NCBI RefSeq assembly: GCF_038050375.1
Contig: NZ_CP150886.1
Location: 3,513,318-3,577,317, forward strand
DNA: 64,000 nucleotides
Direction: 5' to 3'
From: Okeanomitos corallinicola TIOX110
GTDB taxonomy: Bacteria; Cyanobacteriota; Cyanobacteriia; Cyanobacteriales; Nostocaceae
The position numbers and the translations under genes are program-made. How positions within the stretch are numbered: the first letter of the stretch is position 1; each line of letters opens with the position of its first letter. The notes under the pieces were generated by a model, which was not told the origin of the DNA, made no database searches, and saw nothing but the letters and a program-made list of their open reading frames with translations. Positions 35,121 through 45,819 of the stretch are shown here, piece after piece.

Positions 35121-37120
35121 AAACACCACCTTTATTAATTGCTGCTGCTTTAATGTTTTGGGGTTGGCAAACAGGACTATGGACTTTTGCGATTCCCATC
35201 GCTATAATTTTAGAATCTCCTCGGTTTGTGCAGTCACGCTGGGATTTTTCTCCAGATGATATCAAACGCATCGCTAATTTATGTTTAGTTATTCTGGTTT
35301 CTTTAACTGTTTATTTATTAGTTTCTAGTCGTTCTTTTTATATAGTCTATACTCTTTTGCAATGGTTACCAATTATCTCCTTACCATTGATAGCTGCTCA
35401 AGTTTATGCTGTCAATGAAAGCATTAGTCTGACTACGCTTTTTTTCACATTTAATGATCAAGAAACAGGACAACAAAGCCATCAGTTTCAAATTAATTTA
35501 ACTTACCCCTATATTGCTGTTTGTATTTTAGCTGCTAGTAATGCAAATACAGAAAATATATCTTTTTATATTGGCTTGTTTTTACTGACAGCTTTTGTAC
35601 TTTGGAATTTTCGTTCTCGCCGATTTTCCCCTGCAATTTGGCTATGTTTATTCCTGACTGCGGGAAGTATGGGTTTTGTCGGACAAATGGGACTCCATCA
35701 ACTACATCTGCAAGTAGAAAATCAGTTAGTAGAGTGGTTTAGTGATATAATTGGGCAGGAAATAAATGCTATTAATAAACAAACAAGTATCGGAGAAATT
35801 GGAGTTTTAAAACAGTCTAATGAGATTGTTTTTCGGGTAAATTCAGAAACTAAAGGTAATTTGCCAATTCTTTTAAAAGAAGCAACTTATAATAAATATC
35901 AATCGGGTTTTTGGGTGGCTGTTAATTCTCAATTTAAACTTGTAAAACAGGAAGATAATAATACAACCTGGCGGTTAGGAAATCATCTAGAAAATAGTTC
36001 TCAACTTTCTCAACTTACTATTTATGGAACATTAAATAATGGCAGAGGTATTCTCAGATTAGCTAATGGGACATTTGCAATTAATGATTTACCTGTTAAT
36101 GAAATGCAGAAAAATCAATATGGAACAGTCAGAGTATCGGGGAAAGTTAATGATATCGGTTATAAAATTAATTTTAATCAACAATCTTCTTTAGATAGTC
36201 CACCAACAATTGATGATTTACAAATTCCACCATCAGAAATACCTGCAATCACTTCTATCGTTCGTCAATTAGATACTAAAGGAAAAACAATACCAGAAAT
36301 ATTACAAACTTTAGATGCTTTTTTGTTAAATAATTATCGTTATTCACTCCAACTTACAGATAAAAAATCAAATATTACACCTTTATCAACTTTTTTATTA
36401 GATACCCGTTCTGGACATTGTGAATATTTTGCCAGTGCTACTACTTTAATTTTACGCGCTTTAGGTATTCCTGCTCGTTATACTGTGGGTTATTCTGTTC
36501 ATGAATTTAGCAAGTTAGAACAGCAATATATTGTCCGTAGTCGTCATGCTCATGCTTGGACAATGGTATATTTTAATGATAAATGGCAAGCTTTTGATAC
36601 TACACCCCCAGACTGGACAAGTATTGAAAATTCCCAGGTTTCTCAATTATCAATCATATCTGATTTATGGTCTTTTTTGAGCTTTCAAATTTCTGGGTTT
36701 TTTAAATATCTAAGAAGTAGTGGTTTAATTAATTATCTGTGGTGGTTGTTGTTGCCGATTTTTTTAATCATGTTAAAGAAATCTGTTCCTAATAAAGCTG
36801 TTAAACGTATATTTCAAAAACAGAAAATATCATCAATTAGTCAGAAATCAGAAATAATTAATCATGATTCAGAATTTTATTTAATTGAACAAGCATTAAA
36901 TGATTTAGGTTTTATGCGTTATCATTCTGAGTCTTTAAAAAATTGGTTAGCAAGATTAAAAAAAGAGTTACCAGCATCTTATATGATTGATGATTTATCC
37001 TCGTTAATGGAAATTCATTACCGCTATCGTTTTGATCCTCAAGGTATTCCAGATACTGAACGAGAAAAATTAAAATCTGCCGTACAGTTATGGTTAGAGA
37101 AATTAAAAACCAGCAATTAA
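35117..37120 (+). CDS. TgpA-like transglutaminase membrane protein
   Basis: A 667-aa protein. Several N-terminal membrane helices (to about residue 200) are followed by a periplasmic DUF3488/transglutaminase-like domain. The catalytic triad is visible: Cys in TRSGHCEYFASAT (near 435), His in VRSRHAHAWTMV and Asp in WQAFDTTPPD. A further membrane helix near 545-562 and a cytoplasmic C-terminal DUF4129-like part (IHYRYRFDPQGIPDTEREKL) complete the TgpA layout. Such proteins may crosslink or cleave envelope peptides. It is coupled to the DUF58 gene. Confidence 0.9.
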   Translation: MKTPPLLIAAALMFWGWQTGLWTFAIPIAIILESPRFVQSRWDFSPDDIKRIANLCLVILVSLTVYLLVSSRSFYIVYTLLQWLPIISLPLIAAQVYAVNESISLTTLFFTFNDQETGQQSHQFQINLTYPYIAVCILAASNANTENISFYIGLFLLTAFVLWNFRSRRFSPAIWLCLFLTAGSMGFVGQMGLHQLHLQVENQLVEWFSDIIGQEINAINKQTSIGEIGVLKQSNEIVFRVNSETKGNLPILLKEATYNKYQSGFWVAVNSQFKLVKQEDNNTTWRLGNHLENSSQLSQLTIYGTLNNGRGILRLANGTFAINDLPVNEMQKNQYGTVRVSGKVNDIGYKINFNQQSSLDSPPTIDDLQIPPSEIPAITSIVRQLDTKGKTIPEILQTLDAFLLNNYRYSLQLTDKKSNITPLSTFLLDTRSGHCEYFASATTLILRALGIPARYTVGYSVHEFSKLEQQYIVRSRHAHAWTMVYFNDKWQAFDTTPPDWTSIENSQVSQLSIISDLWSFLSFQISGFFKYLRSSGLINYLWWLLLPIFLIMLKKSVPNKAVKRIFQKQKISSISQKSEIINHDSEFYLIEQALNDLGFMRYHSESLKNWLARLKKELPASYMIDDLSSLMEIHYRYRFDPQGIPDTEREKLKSAVQLWLEKLKTSN

Positions 37121-37250
37121 TAGACTTCTAAACTCTGTATTTCTTCTCTTGCTTCCGATAATACGAGAACAAAATCTTACTAAAGAACGACTTTTGAACT
37201 ATTGTATTTATGAGAAAGATGCGATTTACCGTATCTGTGAGTATTGATTT

Positions 37251-39068
37251 ATGAGGCTAAAATTGAGCGATCGCCAATCTGTTGATCAATGGTTTAATCA
37301 CATAGAAAAACGTCCAGCCCTTGCTGTGACTATGGCCATTGTCTGGTTACTGTTGATAAATTTCTTCGCTTTTGGCTGGAATTTGGGCAATATCGGTTTA
37401 ATTGACGAAACTGAGCCACTTTTTGCCGAAGCTTCCCGACAAATGTTAGTAACAGGTGACTGGATCACACCTTTTTTCAATAGTGAAACTCGGTTTGACA
37501 AACCAGCATTAATTTATTGGTGTCAAGCGATCGCCTACTCAATCATGGGTGTAAATGAATGGGCCGCACGTATCCCATCCGCATTAGCAGCTACAGCCGT
37601 AACAGCTTTGGCTTTCTATGTAGTTCAGTGGTATTTTGCTGAAAAAGACAAACTAGAACAAACAGAAAAACCCGCTCGTCGTTACCTCACAGCCGCCACA
37701 GCATCGGCTTTAATAGCACTCAACCCAGAAATGATCGTTTGGGGTAGAGTTGGCGTTTCTGATATGTTACTGACCGGTTGCATCGCCTCAGCTTTATTAT
37801 GTTTCTTCCTGGGATACGCTCAAAATTCCGTCCCTGCCCGTTTTCCTAATCAATGGTATTTAGCTTCCTATGTGTTAATGGCAGGAGCAATTTTAACCAA
37901 GGGGCCAGTGGGAATAGTTTTACCAGGTTTAATCATGATCATCTTTGGGGTGTACCTGGGTAAATTTTGGCAACTGTGGCGAGAAATGCGCCCGATTTTG
38001 GGACTATTTCTAGTATTCCTGATTTCTGCTCCCTGGTACATCTTGGTGACTTGGCGTAATGGCTGGAATTTCATTAATGCCTTTTTTGGCTATCACAACA
38101 TCGAACGCTTTACAGAGGTAGTTAACGGTCACTCAGCCCCTTGGTATTTTTACTTTTTAGTTGTGTTATTGGGGTTTGCACCCTATTCGGTATTTATTCC
38201 TGCGGCCATAACGAGATTAAAATTTTGGCGGCGATCGCAAATCATCGGCCAAGAACGTTCTCAACACTTAGATTTATTTGTCTGTATTTGGTTTTTGGGT
38301 GTATTTGGCTTTTTTACCATCGCTGTCACCAAACTTCCCAGTTATGTATTACCCTTAATGCCAGCAGCAGCTATTTTAGTAGCTTTGTTTTGGAGTGATT
38401 TATTTACAGGTAGACAAACAGAAAAATCTTTCCGCATCAGTAGTTGGGTAAATGTGGCTTTATTGTCAACAATAGCCGTAGCATCATTTAATGTTCCCCG
38501 CTTAGTAGGAACAGATCCTGCTGCACCAGAACTTTATCAAAAAATTCAAAACTTAGGAATTACAAATTTAGGGGGGATAATTTGGTTAATTGCGGCCATG
38601 GCGATCGCTACTTTAATCATAATTCATCGCTTCCGTCCTATCATCGCTATTAATGTCATCGGATTTATTGTCTTTCTCTCTTTTGTATTAATGCCAGCCT
38701 TGTTTTTAATGGATTCAGAACGTCAACTACCATTAAGACAATTATCTGCGATCGCTGTCGCAGAAAAACAACCCAACGAAGAATTTGTCATGGTAGGTTT
38801 CAAAAAACCAACGGTAACTTTCTACAGTCAAAAAACCGTTAATTACATGAAATTTGCCCAAGAAGCAGTAGATCACATTAATCAAGAAACAGCTAAAGAC
38901 AATCATCCCCCATCAATACTAATGTTGACAGAACAGAAAAAATTAATTGAAATGAACCTACCACCGGATCATTACAAAAACATCACTACAAAAGGAGCTT
39001 ATAACTTAATTCGTATTCCTTTACAGAGAATTAAACAAGATCAAAAAGACAAAATGGATATCTTGTAA
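37251..39068 (+). CDS. GT39-type membrane glycosyltransferase
   Basis: A 605-aa polytopic membrane protein of the ArnT/protein mannosyltransferase superfamily. The first loop carries the acidic catalytic motif LIDETEPLFAEASRQM and then RFDKPALIYW, both typical of the family, which transfers a sugar from a polyprenyl-phosphate carrier to a lipid or protein on the outer face of the membrane. About eleven hydrophobic segments are seen to residue 490, followed by a soluble C-terminal domain. The acceptor cannot be told. It follows the transglutaminase gene by 130 bp, probably with its own promoter. Confidence 0.88.
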   Translation: MRLKLSDRQSVDQWFNHIEKRPALAVTMAIVWLLLINFFAFGWNLGNIGLIDETEPLFAEASRQMLVTGDWITPFFNSETRFDKPALIYWCQAIAYSIMGVNEWAARIPSALAATAVTALAFYVVQWYFAEKDKLEQTEKPARRYLTAATASALIALNPEMIVWGRVGVSDMLLTGCIASALLCFFLGYAQNSVPARFPNQWYLASYVLMAGAILTKGPVGIVLPGLIMIIFGVYLGKFWQLWREMRPILGLFLVFLISAPWYILVTWRNGWNFINAFFGYHNIERFTEVVNGHSAPWYFYFLVVLLGFAPYSVFIPAAITRLKFWRRSQIIGQERSQHLDLFVCIWFLGVFGFFTIAVTKLPSYVLPLMPAAAILVALFWSDLFTGRQTEKSFRISSWVNVALLSTIAVASFNVPRLVGTDPAAPELYQKIQNLGITNLGGIIWLIAAMAIATLIIIHRFRPIIAINVIGFIVFLSFVLMPALFLMDSERQLPLRQLSAIAVAEKQPNEEFVMVGFKKPTVTFYSQKTVNYMKFAQEAVDHINQETAKDNHPPSILMLTEQKKLIEMNLPPDHYKNITTKGAYNLIRIPLQRIKQDQKDKMDIL

Positions 39069-39289
39069 TTCTCATTCATCAATCAGGTGGCGAGTGAATA
39101 TCCCTATCACCACCTTTGATCATGATTCTTACGGAATGGTTTCAGTCCCCTGGCGGGGATTATTGATATAGCAATGGACAAAGCGGTTAGGACATTAAAC
39201 AGAACTAAAACTTAGACACTGAAAGACTTCTAGGACTGTCACCTTGCTATAAAGTTTAAATCCCACTCTCCGTACCTGAATTTTGACAT

Positions 39290-39319
39290 AAAAAACAGCC
39301 GCCTCCCAACGGAAGCGAC
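39290..39319 (-). terminator. terminator of the groESL operon
   Basis: Read on the minus strand, GTCGCTTCC (39319-39311) pairs fully with GGAGGCGGC (39306-39298) around a GTTG loop, with three wobble pairs, followed by TGTTTTTTAT. It lies 34 bp after the groEL stop. Confidence 0.82.
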
Positions 39320-39352
39320 CATTATTTAAACTAGGAAAACTAAAAACCGATT

Positions 39353-41035
<1,683 letters not shown>

Positions 41036-41075
41036 TCATCAGTTACTTGGTGGGGTTTGACTTGCCAATTCAAAA

Positions 41076-41096
41076 TTTTGACTTTTGACTTTTGAC
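41076..41096. repeat. 3-copy TTTTGAC repeat between groES and groEL
   Basis: Three copies of the heptamer TTTTGAC lie in the 129-bp groES-groEL spacer. This is another heptanucleotide repeat, here inside an operon. Confidence 0.85.
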
Positions 41097-41119
41097 TTGT
41101 TAGACCCCTCATCACTCTA

Positions 41120-41431
41120 TTAGCTGACTACTGCTAGAATATCTTTCTCAGAAAGCAGTACATATTCTTCAGTGCCAAGCTTAACGTCAGTGCCAGCATA
41201 CTTGGAGTACAGCACTTTATCGCCTACTTTAATTTCCATTTCTTGGCGGCTACCGTCATCGTTACGCTTGCCAGGGCCAAGATTTACTACTTCGCCGACT
41301 TGGGGTTTTTCCTTAGCGGTTTCGGGCAAATACAAACCACCTGCGGTCTTTTCTTCAGCGGCGGTCACTTTTACGAAAACGCGATCGCCCAAGGGTTTAA
41401 CTGTAGATACGCTTAGAGATACAGCTGCCAT
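41120..41431 (-). CDS. groES: co-chaperonin GroES
   Basis: The 103-aa 10-kDa lid of the GroEL cage. It shows [20 protein letters not shown], the mobile loop [16 protein letters not shown] and the dome region [10 protein letters not shown], and ends KDILAVVS. It is the first gene of the groESL operon, preceded by a CIRCE operator and a probable sigma-70-type promoter. Confidence 0.98.
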   Translation of the reverse strand: MAAVSLSVSTVKPLGDRVFVKVTAAEEKTAGGLYLPETAKEKPQVGEVVNLGPGKRNDDGSRQEMEIKVGDKVLYSKYAGTDVKLGTEEYVLLSEKDILAVVS

Positions 41432-41450
41432 AATTATTTTTTCTCGCTTG

Positions 41451-41477
41451 TTAGCACTCTCGACTCCTGAGTGCTAA
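41451..41477. promoter_or_regulatory. CIRCE operator (HrcA site)
   Basis: A perfect inverted repeat TTAGCACTC (41451-41459), 9-bp spacer, GAGTGCTAA (41469-41477). This is the exact CIRCE consensus bound by the heat-shock repressor HrcA, placed between the promoter and the groES start. Confidence 0.97.
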
Positions 41478-41505
41478 TTTACCGAAAGCAAGCGACAAAT
41501 GGCAA
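41476..41505 (-). promoter_or_regulatory. putative groESL promoter overlapping CIRCE
   Basis: On the minus strand, TTGCCA (41505-41500) and TAAATT (41481-41476) are separated by 18 bp, a plausible -35/-10 pair. The -10 box overlaps the CIRCE arm by 2 bp, so HrcA binding would block RNA polymerase. This is inferred from consensus only. Confidence 0.55.
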
Positions 41506-41561
41506 TCATTGATTCTGTACGGGTTTCCGAACTAAGAATTGGGGTGAAGAGCACAAGAGAC

Positions 41562-41585
41562 GGGGTGATGGGGTGATGGGGTGAT
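41562..41585. repeat. 3-copy GGGGTGAT repeat
   Basis: Three exact copies of the octamer GGGGTGAT lie upstream of the groESL promoter region. They are followed by degenerate CCAATGCC-type copies typical of dispersed cyanobacterial intergenic filler. Confidence 0.85.
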
Positions 41586-41783
41586 GGGTAGAAAATATTT
41601 TTACCAATGCCCCATACCCAATGCCACATACCCGATGACTTTTTATCACCCATAACTGAGGCATAAATACTTAATTGTTGTAGTTGTCTGGTTCTGTTGC
41701 GTAGGTAGTGAATATTTTTATATGGACAACTTTATTTCCAAAGCAGCGAAATTGTTATAGAACTGTAATCAGGGACTTTCTTA

Positions 41784-41921
41784 ATGAGTAACAACACAGT
41801 GAGTCACAACAGCCCTCCTATCCCCGCAACTACTAAAGCTTGGAACTTTCCAGCATTTAGTAAATTGATGGCATATCAACAACAAGTAGATCTGTGCCTA
41901 ACGGGTTTTTCTGAACCCTGA
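41784..41921 (+). CDS. possible 45-aa small protein
   Basis: An ATG at 41784 opens a 45-codon frame, starting MSNNTVSHNSPPIPATTKAW and ending QQQVDLCLTGFSEP. AGGGA at 41771-41775 lies 8 nt upstream, a good ribosome-binding distance. The composition is protein-like, with no membrane helix. I know no family. It lies in the otherwise gene-free 1.2 kb between groES and the LuxR-type regulator. Confidence 0.4.
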   Translation: MSNNTVSHNSPPIPATTKAWNFPAFSKLMAYQQQVDLCLTGFSEP

Positions 41922-42540
41922 AGTCAACCTCTAACCCTTGGGCATCAAAGTTAAAATAGTTTTGAATCTTGGGAATGCAAAAAACTATGACTCAAAAAGT
42001 AAGATATCTACCACAGACATGAGAATTAACTCTTGTGTATCTTGATCAATAACATCAATTGCTTGCGTATTTTTTGTTATGGACAGATAATGGTAGCTTA
42101 CTCAGATGTTGTTTAGTATAGCTAAACAAAACAGAAGTCATTAAGCAAAGCACCCCGGAAAAATTAATCAACATCATGGTTGTAGTGGTGGTTGGTTGAA
42201 ACAAAAACCTTTTTAACCCATCCTTTGCCAAAAAATTTCCTAGTTGCTTATGAATCTCTAAATTAAATAGAGGCTGAACATTCCAGGGATCTAGTAGAGC
42301 AGCAGTAAACTGAAAGTGCGGTTCAGTTGTAAGTTCGGGTGATCTTCAACTAAATACTGAACTTGTCAGCCAGACAGATTATGATTGGAGCAGGTTTTTT
42401 AGCCCCCCACTTTCAAAGGAATATATAATAGCGCATTATAAATACTATTGCTCTACGTATCCTTACTAGACTTTCCCAAGTTACTATTATGTTAAGGGTG
42501 TTCAACACTTTCATGACAACAAGGGATAAAGGCAAGTTAG
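41922..42540. other. 619-bp stretch without a supported gene
   Basis: AT-rich DNA downstream of the possible 45-aa ORF. I see no gene, repeat array or terminator that I can support here. Confidence 0.4.
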
Positions 42541-42642
42541 GTGGGAAAGACAGTACGTGCAGCCAGCGCGGAATTTACGCCTGTGGACAATATCCGCCTT
42601 CGGGATTGGTGGAAGCAGGAAGCAAACAACAAAATGTTCTAG
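42541..42642 (+). CDS. possible 33-aa micro-protein
   Basis: A GTG at 42541 opens a 33-codon frame, VRAASAEFTPVDNIRLRDWW followed by KQEANNKMF. The amphipathic, charged composition looks like a real protein far more than the overlapping longer frame (42489-42683), which is Cys/Gly-rich. AAAGG lies about 8 nt upstream. A stop codon (TAG) directly precedes the GTG in frame. It could also be the end of a longer gene broken by a one-base shift, since the upstream MTTRDKGKLGGK in the other frame would join smoothly. Confidence 0.4.
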   Translation: MGKTVRAASAEFTPVDNIRLRDWWKQEANNKMF

Positions 42643-42747
42643 TTTATGCTTATAAGCTTAATGAAAATGAACAATTTGTGTAAGTGTTTGTTTTGCAGAA
42701 AATCTCACGGATTTCACCATCATAGAGAATAAATATTCAAAATCTTG

Positions 42748-43425
42748 ATGGATAGAAACACGACAACTGCCAATGATATGAAAGAGTCCAGTATGAAAGA
42801 TCACAAACGACTTCTATTAATTGATGACGACCCTAACCTCATTTTGTTGGTGAAGGATTACTTAGAATTCCGTGGCTATGAAGTTATCACCGCTGAAAAC
42901 GGACGAGCTGCTTTGGATATTCTAGAACATGATGTTCCAGATATGATTATCTGTGACGTGATGATGCCAGAAATGGACGGTTACACTTTTGTAGAACAAG
43001 TCCGGCAAAATGAACGTACTAGCTGGATACCTGTTCTTTTTCTCTCTGCTAAGGGACAAAGTGCAGACCGAGTTAAAGGTCTTAACAAAGGTGCTGACGT
43101 TTATATGGTTAAGCCCTTTGAACCTGAAGAACTCGTAGCACAGGTAGAATCTTCCCTGAAGCAAACTATCCGTTGGAAAGAACATCAAACCAAGGGAGGA
43201 GAAAACGGCTCTCGCATTCAAGTTCCTTTTGATGTCCAGTTAACTCCCACTGAACTGAAAGTGGTACAGTTTGTTGCCAGAGGTTTAGCTAACCGAGAAA
43301 TCGCTGAGGAATTAAATGTTAGTCAGCGTACAGTTGAGAGCCATGTTTCCAATATGTTGGGTAAAACCAATCTCCACAACCGTACTGAATTAGCACGGTG
43401 GGCGATTGAAAATCAAATGGCTTAA
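42748..43425 (+). CDS. NarL/LuxR-type response regulator
   Basis: A roughly 225-aa regulator. The receiver domain has DDDPN, the phospho-acceptor Asp in MIICDVMMPEMDGY and Lys in MVKPFEPEE. The C-terminal HTH is LTPTELKVVQFVARGLANRE and SQRTVESHVSNMLGKTNLHN, a LuxR-type domain. The arrangement resembles the plastid Ycf29 (TctD-like) regulators; that is inference. Starts at 42748, 42778 and 42793 are all possible and none has a strong Shine-Dalgarno sequence. No kinase gene is adjacent. Confidence 0.88.
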   Translation: MDRNTTTANDMKESSMKDHKRLLLIDDDPNLILLVKDYLEFRGYEVITAENGRAALDILEHDVPDMIICDVMMPEMDGYTFVEQVRQNERTSWIPVLFLSAKGQSADRVKGLNKGADVYMVKPFEPEELVAQVESSLKQTIRWKEHQTKGGENGSRIQVPFDVQLTPTELKVVQFVARGLANREIAEELNVSQRTVESHVSNMLGKTNLHNRTELARWAIENQMA

Positions 43426-43928
43426 AAACTCTACTGATTTCTGAATGTTTGAGTTTTGAGTTAAAACATGGTAAATCAAAGCTCAATCTCATTACTTTCA
43501 GTTTAATCTGACTTAGAAGACTAGAAAATTAGAAAATTTGAATTGTGAAGTCTATGGATTACATTAACCTTAGCTTCATAATTCATTTTTTTATGATACA
43601 TTCCTAAAATCCTATCTTCCAACCCAGATATCACCTAAAATTATTTATACATTCACCTCAGTGAATTGCTTGTATGTCTGACTTTTAGGAATAGGATGTA
43701 AGGTTTAGGCTGTAGGGTTGTAACTAAATCAAAATATCTATCTAAATTTACTCATATCTGATAAAGAATAATCGTAAACATTCAGCTATTGAATAATACC
43801 TAATGGCTGAATGCTTACGTTAATTATTAATTTCAAAAAACAACATTGACATAATTTTCTCTCAGTTGTCAGTTCTCAGTCATTATTTATTTTGACTGCT
43901 GACTCCTGACTGGCAAAATTATTAGTTG
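43426..43928. other. 503-bp convergent intergenic region
   Basis: Between the rightward regulator and leftward CDGSH genes. It holds an imperfect 14-bp inverted repeat, CGTAAACATTCAGC (43773-43786) and GCTGAATGCTTACG (43806-43819), one mismatch, 110 bp from the CDGSH stop. It may act as a terminator or attenuator but has no strong T-run on either side. Short GTTGTCAGTTCTCAG-like filler repeats occur near 43863. Confidence 0.45.
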
Positions 43929-44165
43929 TTAAAGTTTAGAATGAGCGCCATCACAAAATGGGGGATTGTTAGTTACTTTACATTGACACAAGGCAACTTT
44001 TTTCTTTTCAGTTAATTCAAATGCTTGGGGTGTAAATTCTGTGCCTTGATGGCCACCATCACAAAAAGGTTGATTTTTAGATTGTCCACAGGTACACCAG
44101 TAATAAGTACCTGCTTCTAGTTCTAAAACAGCAGGTTTTTTATCAGCAATTACAGGTTTAGTCAT
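43929..44165 (-). CDS. double-CDGSH iron-sulfur protein
   Basis: A 78-aa protein with two CDGSH-type motifs, [16 protein letters not shown] and [16 protein letters not shown]. Each C-x-C-x(8)-C-x(3)-H set holds a 2Fe-2S cluster with one His ligand, as in the mitoNEET family, where the cluster responds to redox state. No membrane anchor is present, so it is soluble. AGAGGA lies about 7 nt before the ATG. It is divergent from an HxlR regulator with 155 bp between, which suggests control by it. Confidence 0.93.
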   Translation of the reverse strand: MTKPVIADKKPAVLELEAGTYYWCTCGQSKNQPFCDGGHQGTEFTPQAFELTEKKKVALCQCKVTNNPPFCDGAHSKL

Positions 44166-44270
44166 AGTGCTATCCTCTCAAATTTGTTTGTCTTACTCAG
44201 TTTAGGTATTAATTGATTTCAATAATTAGACTGAATAAGTCTACACTATTGACTTTAACCTATGTACAAT

Positions 44271-44306
44271 TACTATGGATAGTAGGCACTTAAAAGTAAT
44301 ATACTT
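44271..44306. promoter_or_regulatory. two palindromes between CDGSH and HxlR genes
   Basis: TACTAT-GG-ATAGTA (44271-44284) and AAGTA-ATA-TACTT (44294-44306) are both perfect palindromes sharing an AGTA/TACT core. Their centres are about 22 bp apart, close to two helical turns. HxlR/DUF24 regulators such as YodB bind TACT/AGTA-type inverted repeats, so these are plausible operators for the adjacent regulator; the second lies 15 bp before its start codon. Confidence 0.55.
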
Positions 44307-44320
44307 ACCAAAAAGTAACT

Positions 44321-44677
44321 ATGAAAGCCGAATTAGAACAAAATAATGCAACAAATAGACTAACTTGTGAAGTGGAAACCACTATCAAAATTATTGGTGG
44401 ACGCTGGAAAGTATTAATCATCAGAGAATTAATTTCTGAAACTAAAAGATTTGGGGAATTACAACGTGCTTTATATGGAATTACTCAAAAGATGCTTACT
44501 CAGCAACTCAGAGAACTGGAAGAAGATGGGATAGTACATCGAGAAATTCACGCACAAATACCTCCTAAAGTAGAATATTCTCTCACTCCTCTGGGAGAAA
44601 GTCTAAAACCTATTCTCTATGCAATGCACGATTGGGCAGTTCAAAATTTATCTCACACGAATGATCATAATTCATAA
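44321..44677 (+). CDS. HxlR-family transcriptional regulator
   Basis: A 118-aa winged-helix regulator of the HxlR/DUF24 family. The pattern starts with [20 protein letters not shown], continues [20 protein letters not shown] and ends with [16 protein letters not shown]. An N-terminal Cys15 lies where redox- or quinone-sensing members carry their sensor cysteine. It is divergent from the CDGSH gene and likely regulates it and itself. Confidence 0.92.
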   Translation: MKAELEQNNATNRLTCEVETTIKIIGGRWKVLIIRELISETKRFGELQRALYGITQKMLTQQLRELEEDGIVHREIHAQIPPKVEYSLTPLGESLKPILYAMHDWAVQNLSHTNDHNS

Positions 44678-44728
44678 TTTAAAAAGATACCCGATTTACC
44701 AAATAAATCAGATATCTATTTATTAGCA

Positions 44729-45130
44729 TTAATTGTTTTGTAAATATTCAATAGCAGCTGCTAATTTTGATGGGTATGCTTTAGCAAAACTTTCAAACCA
44801 AATTCCTTCGGAAGACAAAGGGTCTAATTTATCTATCCATGCTTGTGCTTGCTTTTTTAAAGCTTCTCTTTGTTGGACTTTAATTTGTGCTTGACGATTT
44901 TTTTCTTGTTCTAATTCCTGTTGTTTTCTTAATTCTTCAGTAGCATCTCTTTCCACAAAATCAGCTTTTACTTCTGCTAATAAATTATCTATTAAAGCAT
45001 CTGATTTAGAAACAGAATTAATCAAAGGTTTGGCTGTATTTGCTGTTGGATTTTGTGGCCGATGGATGTTTTTTTTTGCTTCTGTGTGTTCAGCTTGAAT
45101 TTCAGCCAATAACTTATCAATGGAATCCAT
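44729..45130 (-). CDS. salt stress protein, Slr1339 family
   Basis: A 133-aa hydrophilic, helix-rich protein starting MDSIDKLLAEIQAEHTEAKK, with repeated LLAEV/LLAEI boxes, a Gln/Glu-rich central helix (EELRKQQELEQEKNRQAQIK) and a C-terminal WIDKLDPLSSEGIWFESFAK. It matches the cyanobacterial salt-stress-induced family typified by Slr1339. The ATG at 45130 is chosen since GGAG at 45139-45142 is 8 nt away; the GTG three codons upstream overlaps it. It is 27 bp after the third VWA gene and likely co-transcribed. Confidence 0.82.
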   Translation of the reverse strand: MDSIDKLLAEIQAEHTEAKKNIHRPQNPTANTAKPLINSVSKSDALIDNLLAEVKADFVERDATEELRKQQELEQEKNRQAQIKVQQREALKKQAQAWIDKLDPLSSEGIWFESFAKAYPSKLAAAIEYLQNN

Positions 45131-45157
45131 TGTTTCCACTCCAAATTATGTATTTAA

Positions 45158-45763
45158 TTAATCATTAATTGCATTTAGTAGCACTTCTGATAAACTTATA
45201 TCTTCCATATCATCCATTGTTACTGTGTCACAAATATCAAATTTTGCCCCAGCACTTTGTAGTTGATCATCTAGAACTTTAAGAAAGCGCATAGCTTGGG
45301 GATCTTTACCCACTTGAATAAATGAAATACCTAATTCTTCATCTCTATCCATACGACGAGAAGCTTCTATAATCACTTTCATCACTGCTTTACGATCATC
45401 TGGTTCACCATCAGTTACAACTAAAATTATTTCTCCATTTTCCTTAGTTTGGTTACTAGATTTACGTTGAAAATAATCATCTGTAGCGTGTTTTAATACC
45501 CCTGCTAAATCAGTAGTTCCAGAAGGATCATTTTCTTGAAAAATTTGTACTACCTTGCTAGATGTAACATTTTCAAAACGTTTAAATCTTCCGGAAAATA
45601 AATAAATAGTTATGCCATCAGGATCTAACTGTTCACATTTACTTGCTAAAGCTAAAGTAGATTCTTGGGCTACAAACCATCTAGTTTTACCGCCTTTTTG
45701 ATCTGGTGTGGCCATGCTACCACTTTTGTCTATAATTAAAGTGTAATCACGATTTTCCAACAT
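45158..45763 (-). CDS. von Willebrand factor A protein, copy 3 of 3
   Basis: A 201-aa stand-alone VWA domain. The metal-ion-dependent adhesion site is complete: DKSGS (Asp12, Ser14, Ser16 region), Thr in DPSGTTDLAG and Asp in VVTDGEPDD. No signal peptide is present, so it is intracellular, like TerY-type VWA proteins linked to chemical-stress systems. GGAG lies 9 nt before the ATG. It is the last of three tandem paralogs of identical length. Confidence 0.9.
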   Translation of the reverse strand: MLENRDYTLIIDKSGSMATPDQKGGKTRWFVAQESTLALASKCEQLDPDGITIYLFSGRFKRFENVTSSKVVQIFQENDPSGTTDLAGVLKHATDDYFQRKSSNQTKENGEIILVVTDGEPDDRKAVMKVIIEASRRMDRDEELGISFIQVGKDPQAMRFLKVLDDQLQSAGAKFDICDTVTMDDMEDISLSEVLLNAIND

Positions 45764-45819
45764 CTATCTATTCTCCAGTCATGAATAAGGAAACAACTAC
45801 TAAAAATTTGTAATTTTAA

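Noticed and set aside
39069-39289. Possible gene between the GT39 and groEL genes
   Set aside because: No open frame with protein-like composition or ribosome-binding site; only the groESL terminator is supported next to it.
42489-42683. 64-aa open frame
   Set aside because: Cys/Gly-rich composition is unlike a folded protein, and the overlapping frame at 42541 looks more natural. I kept only the latter as a low-confidence candidate.
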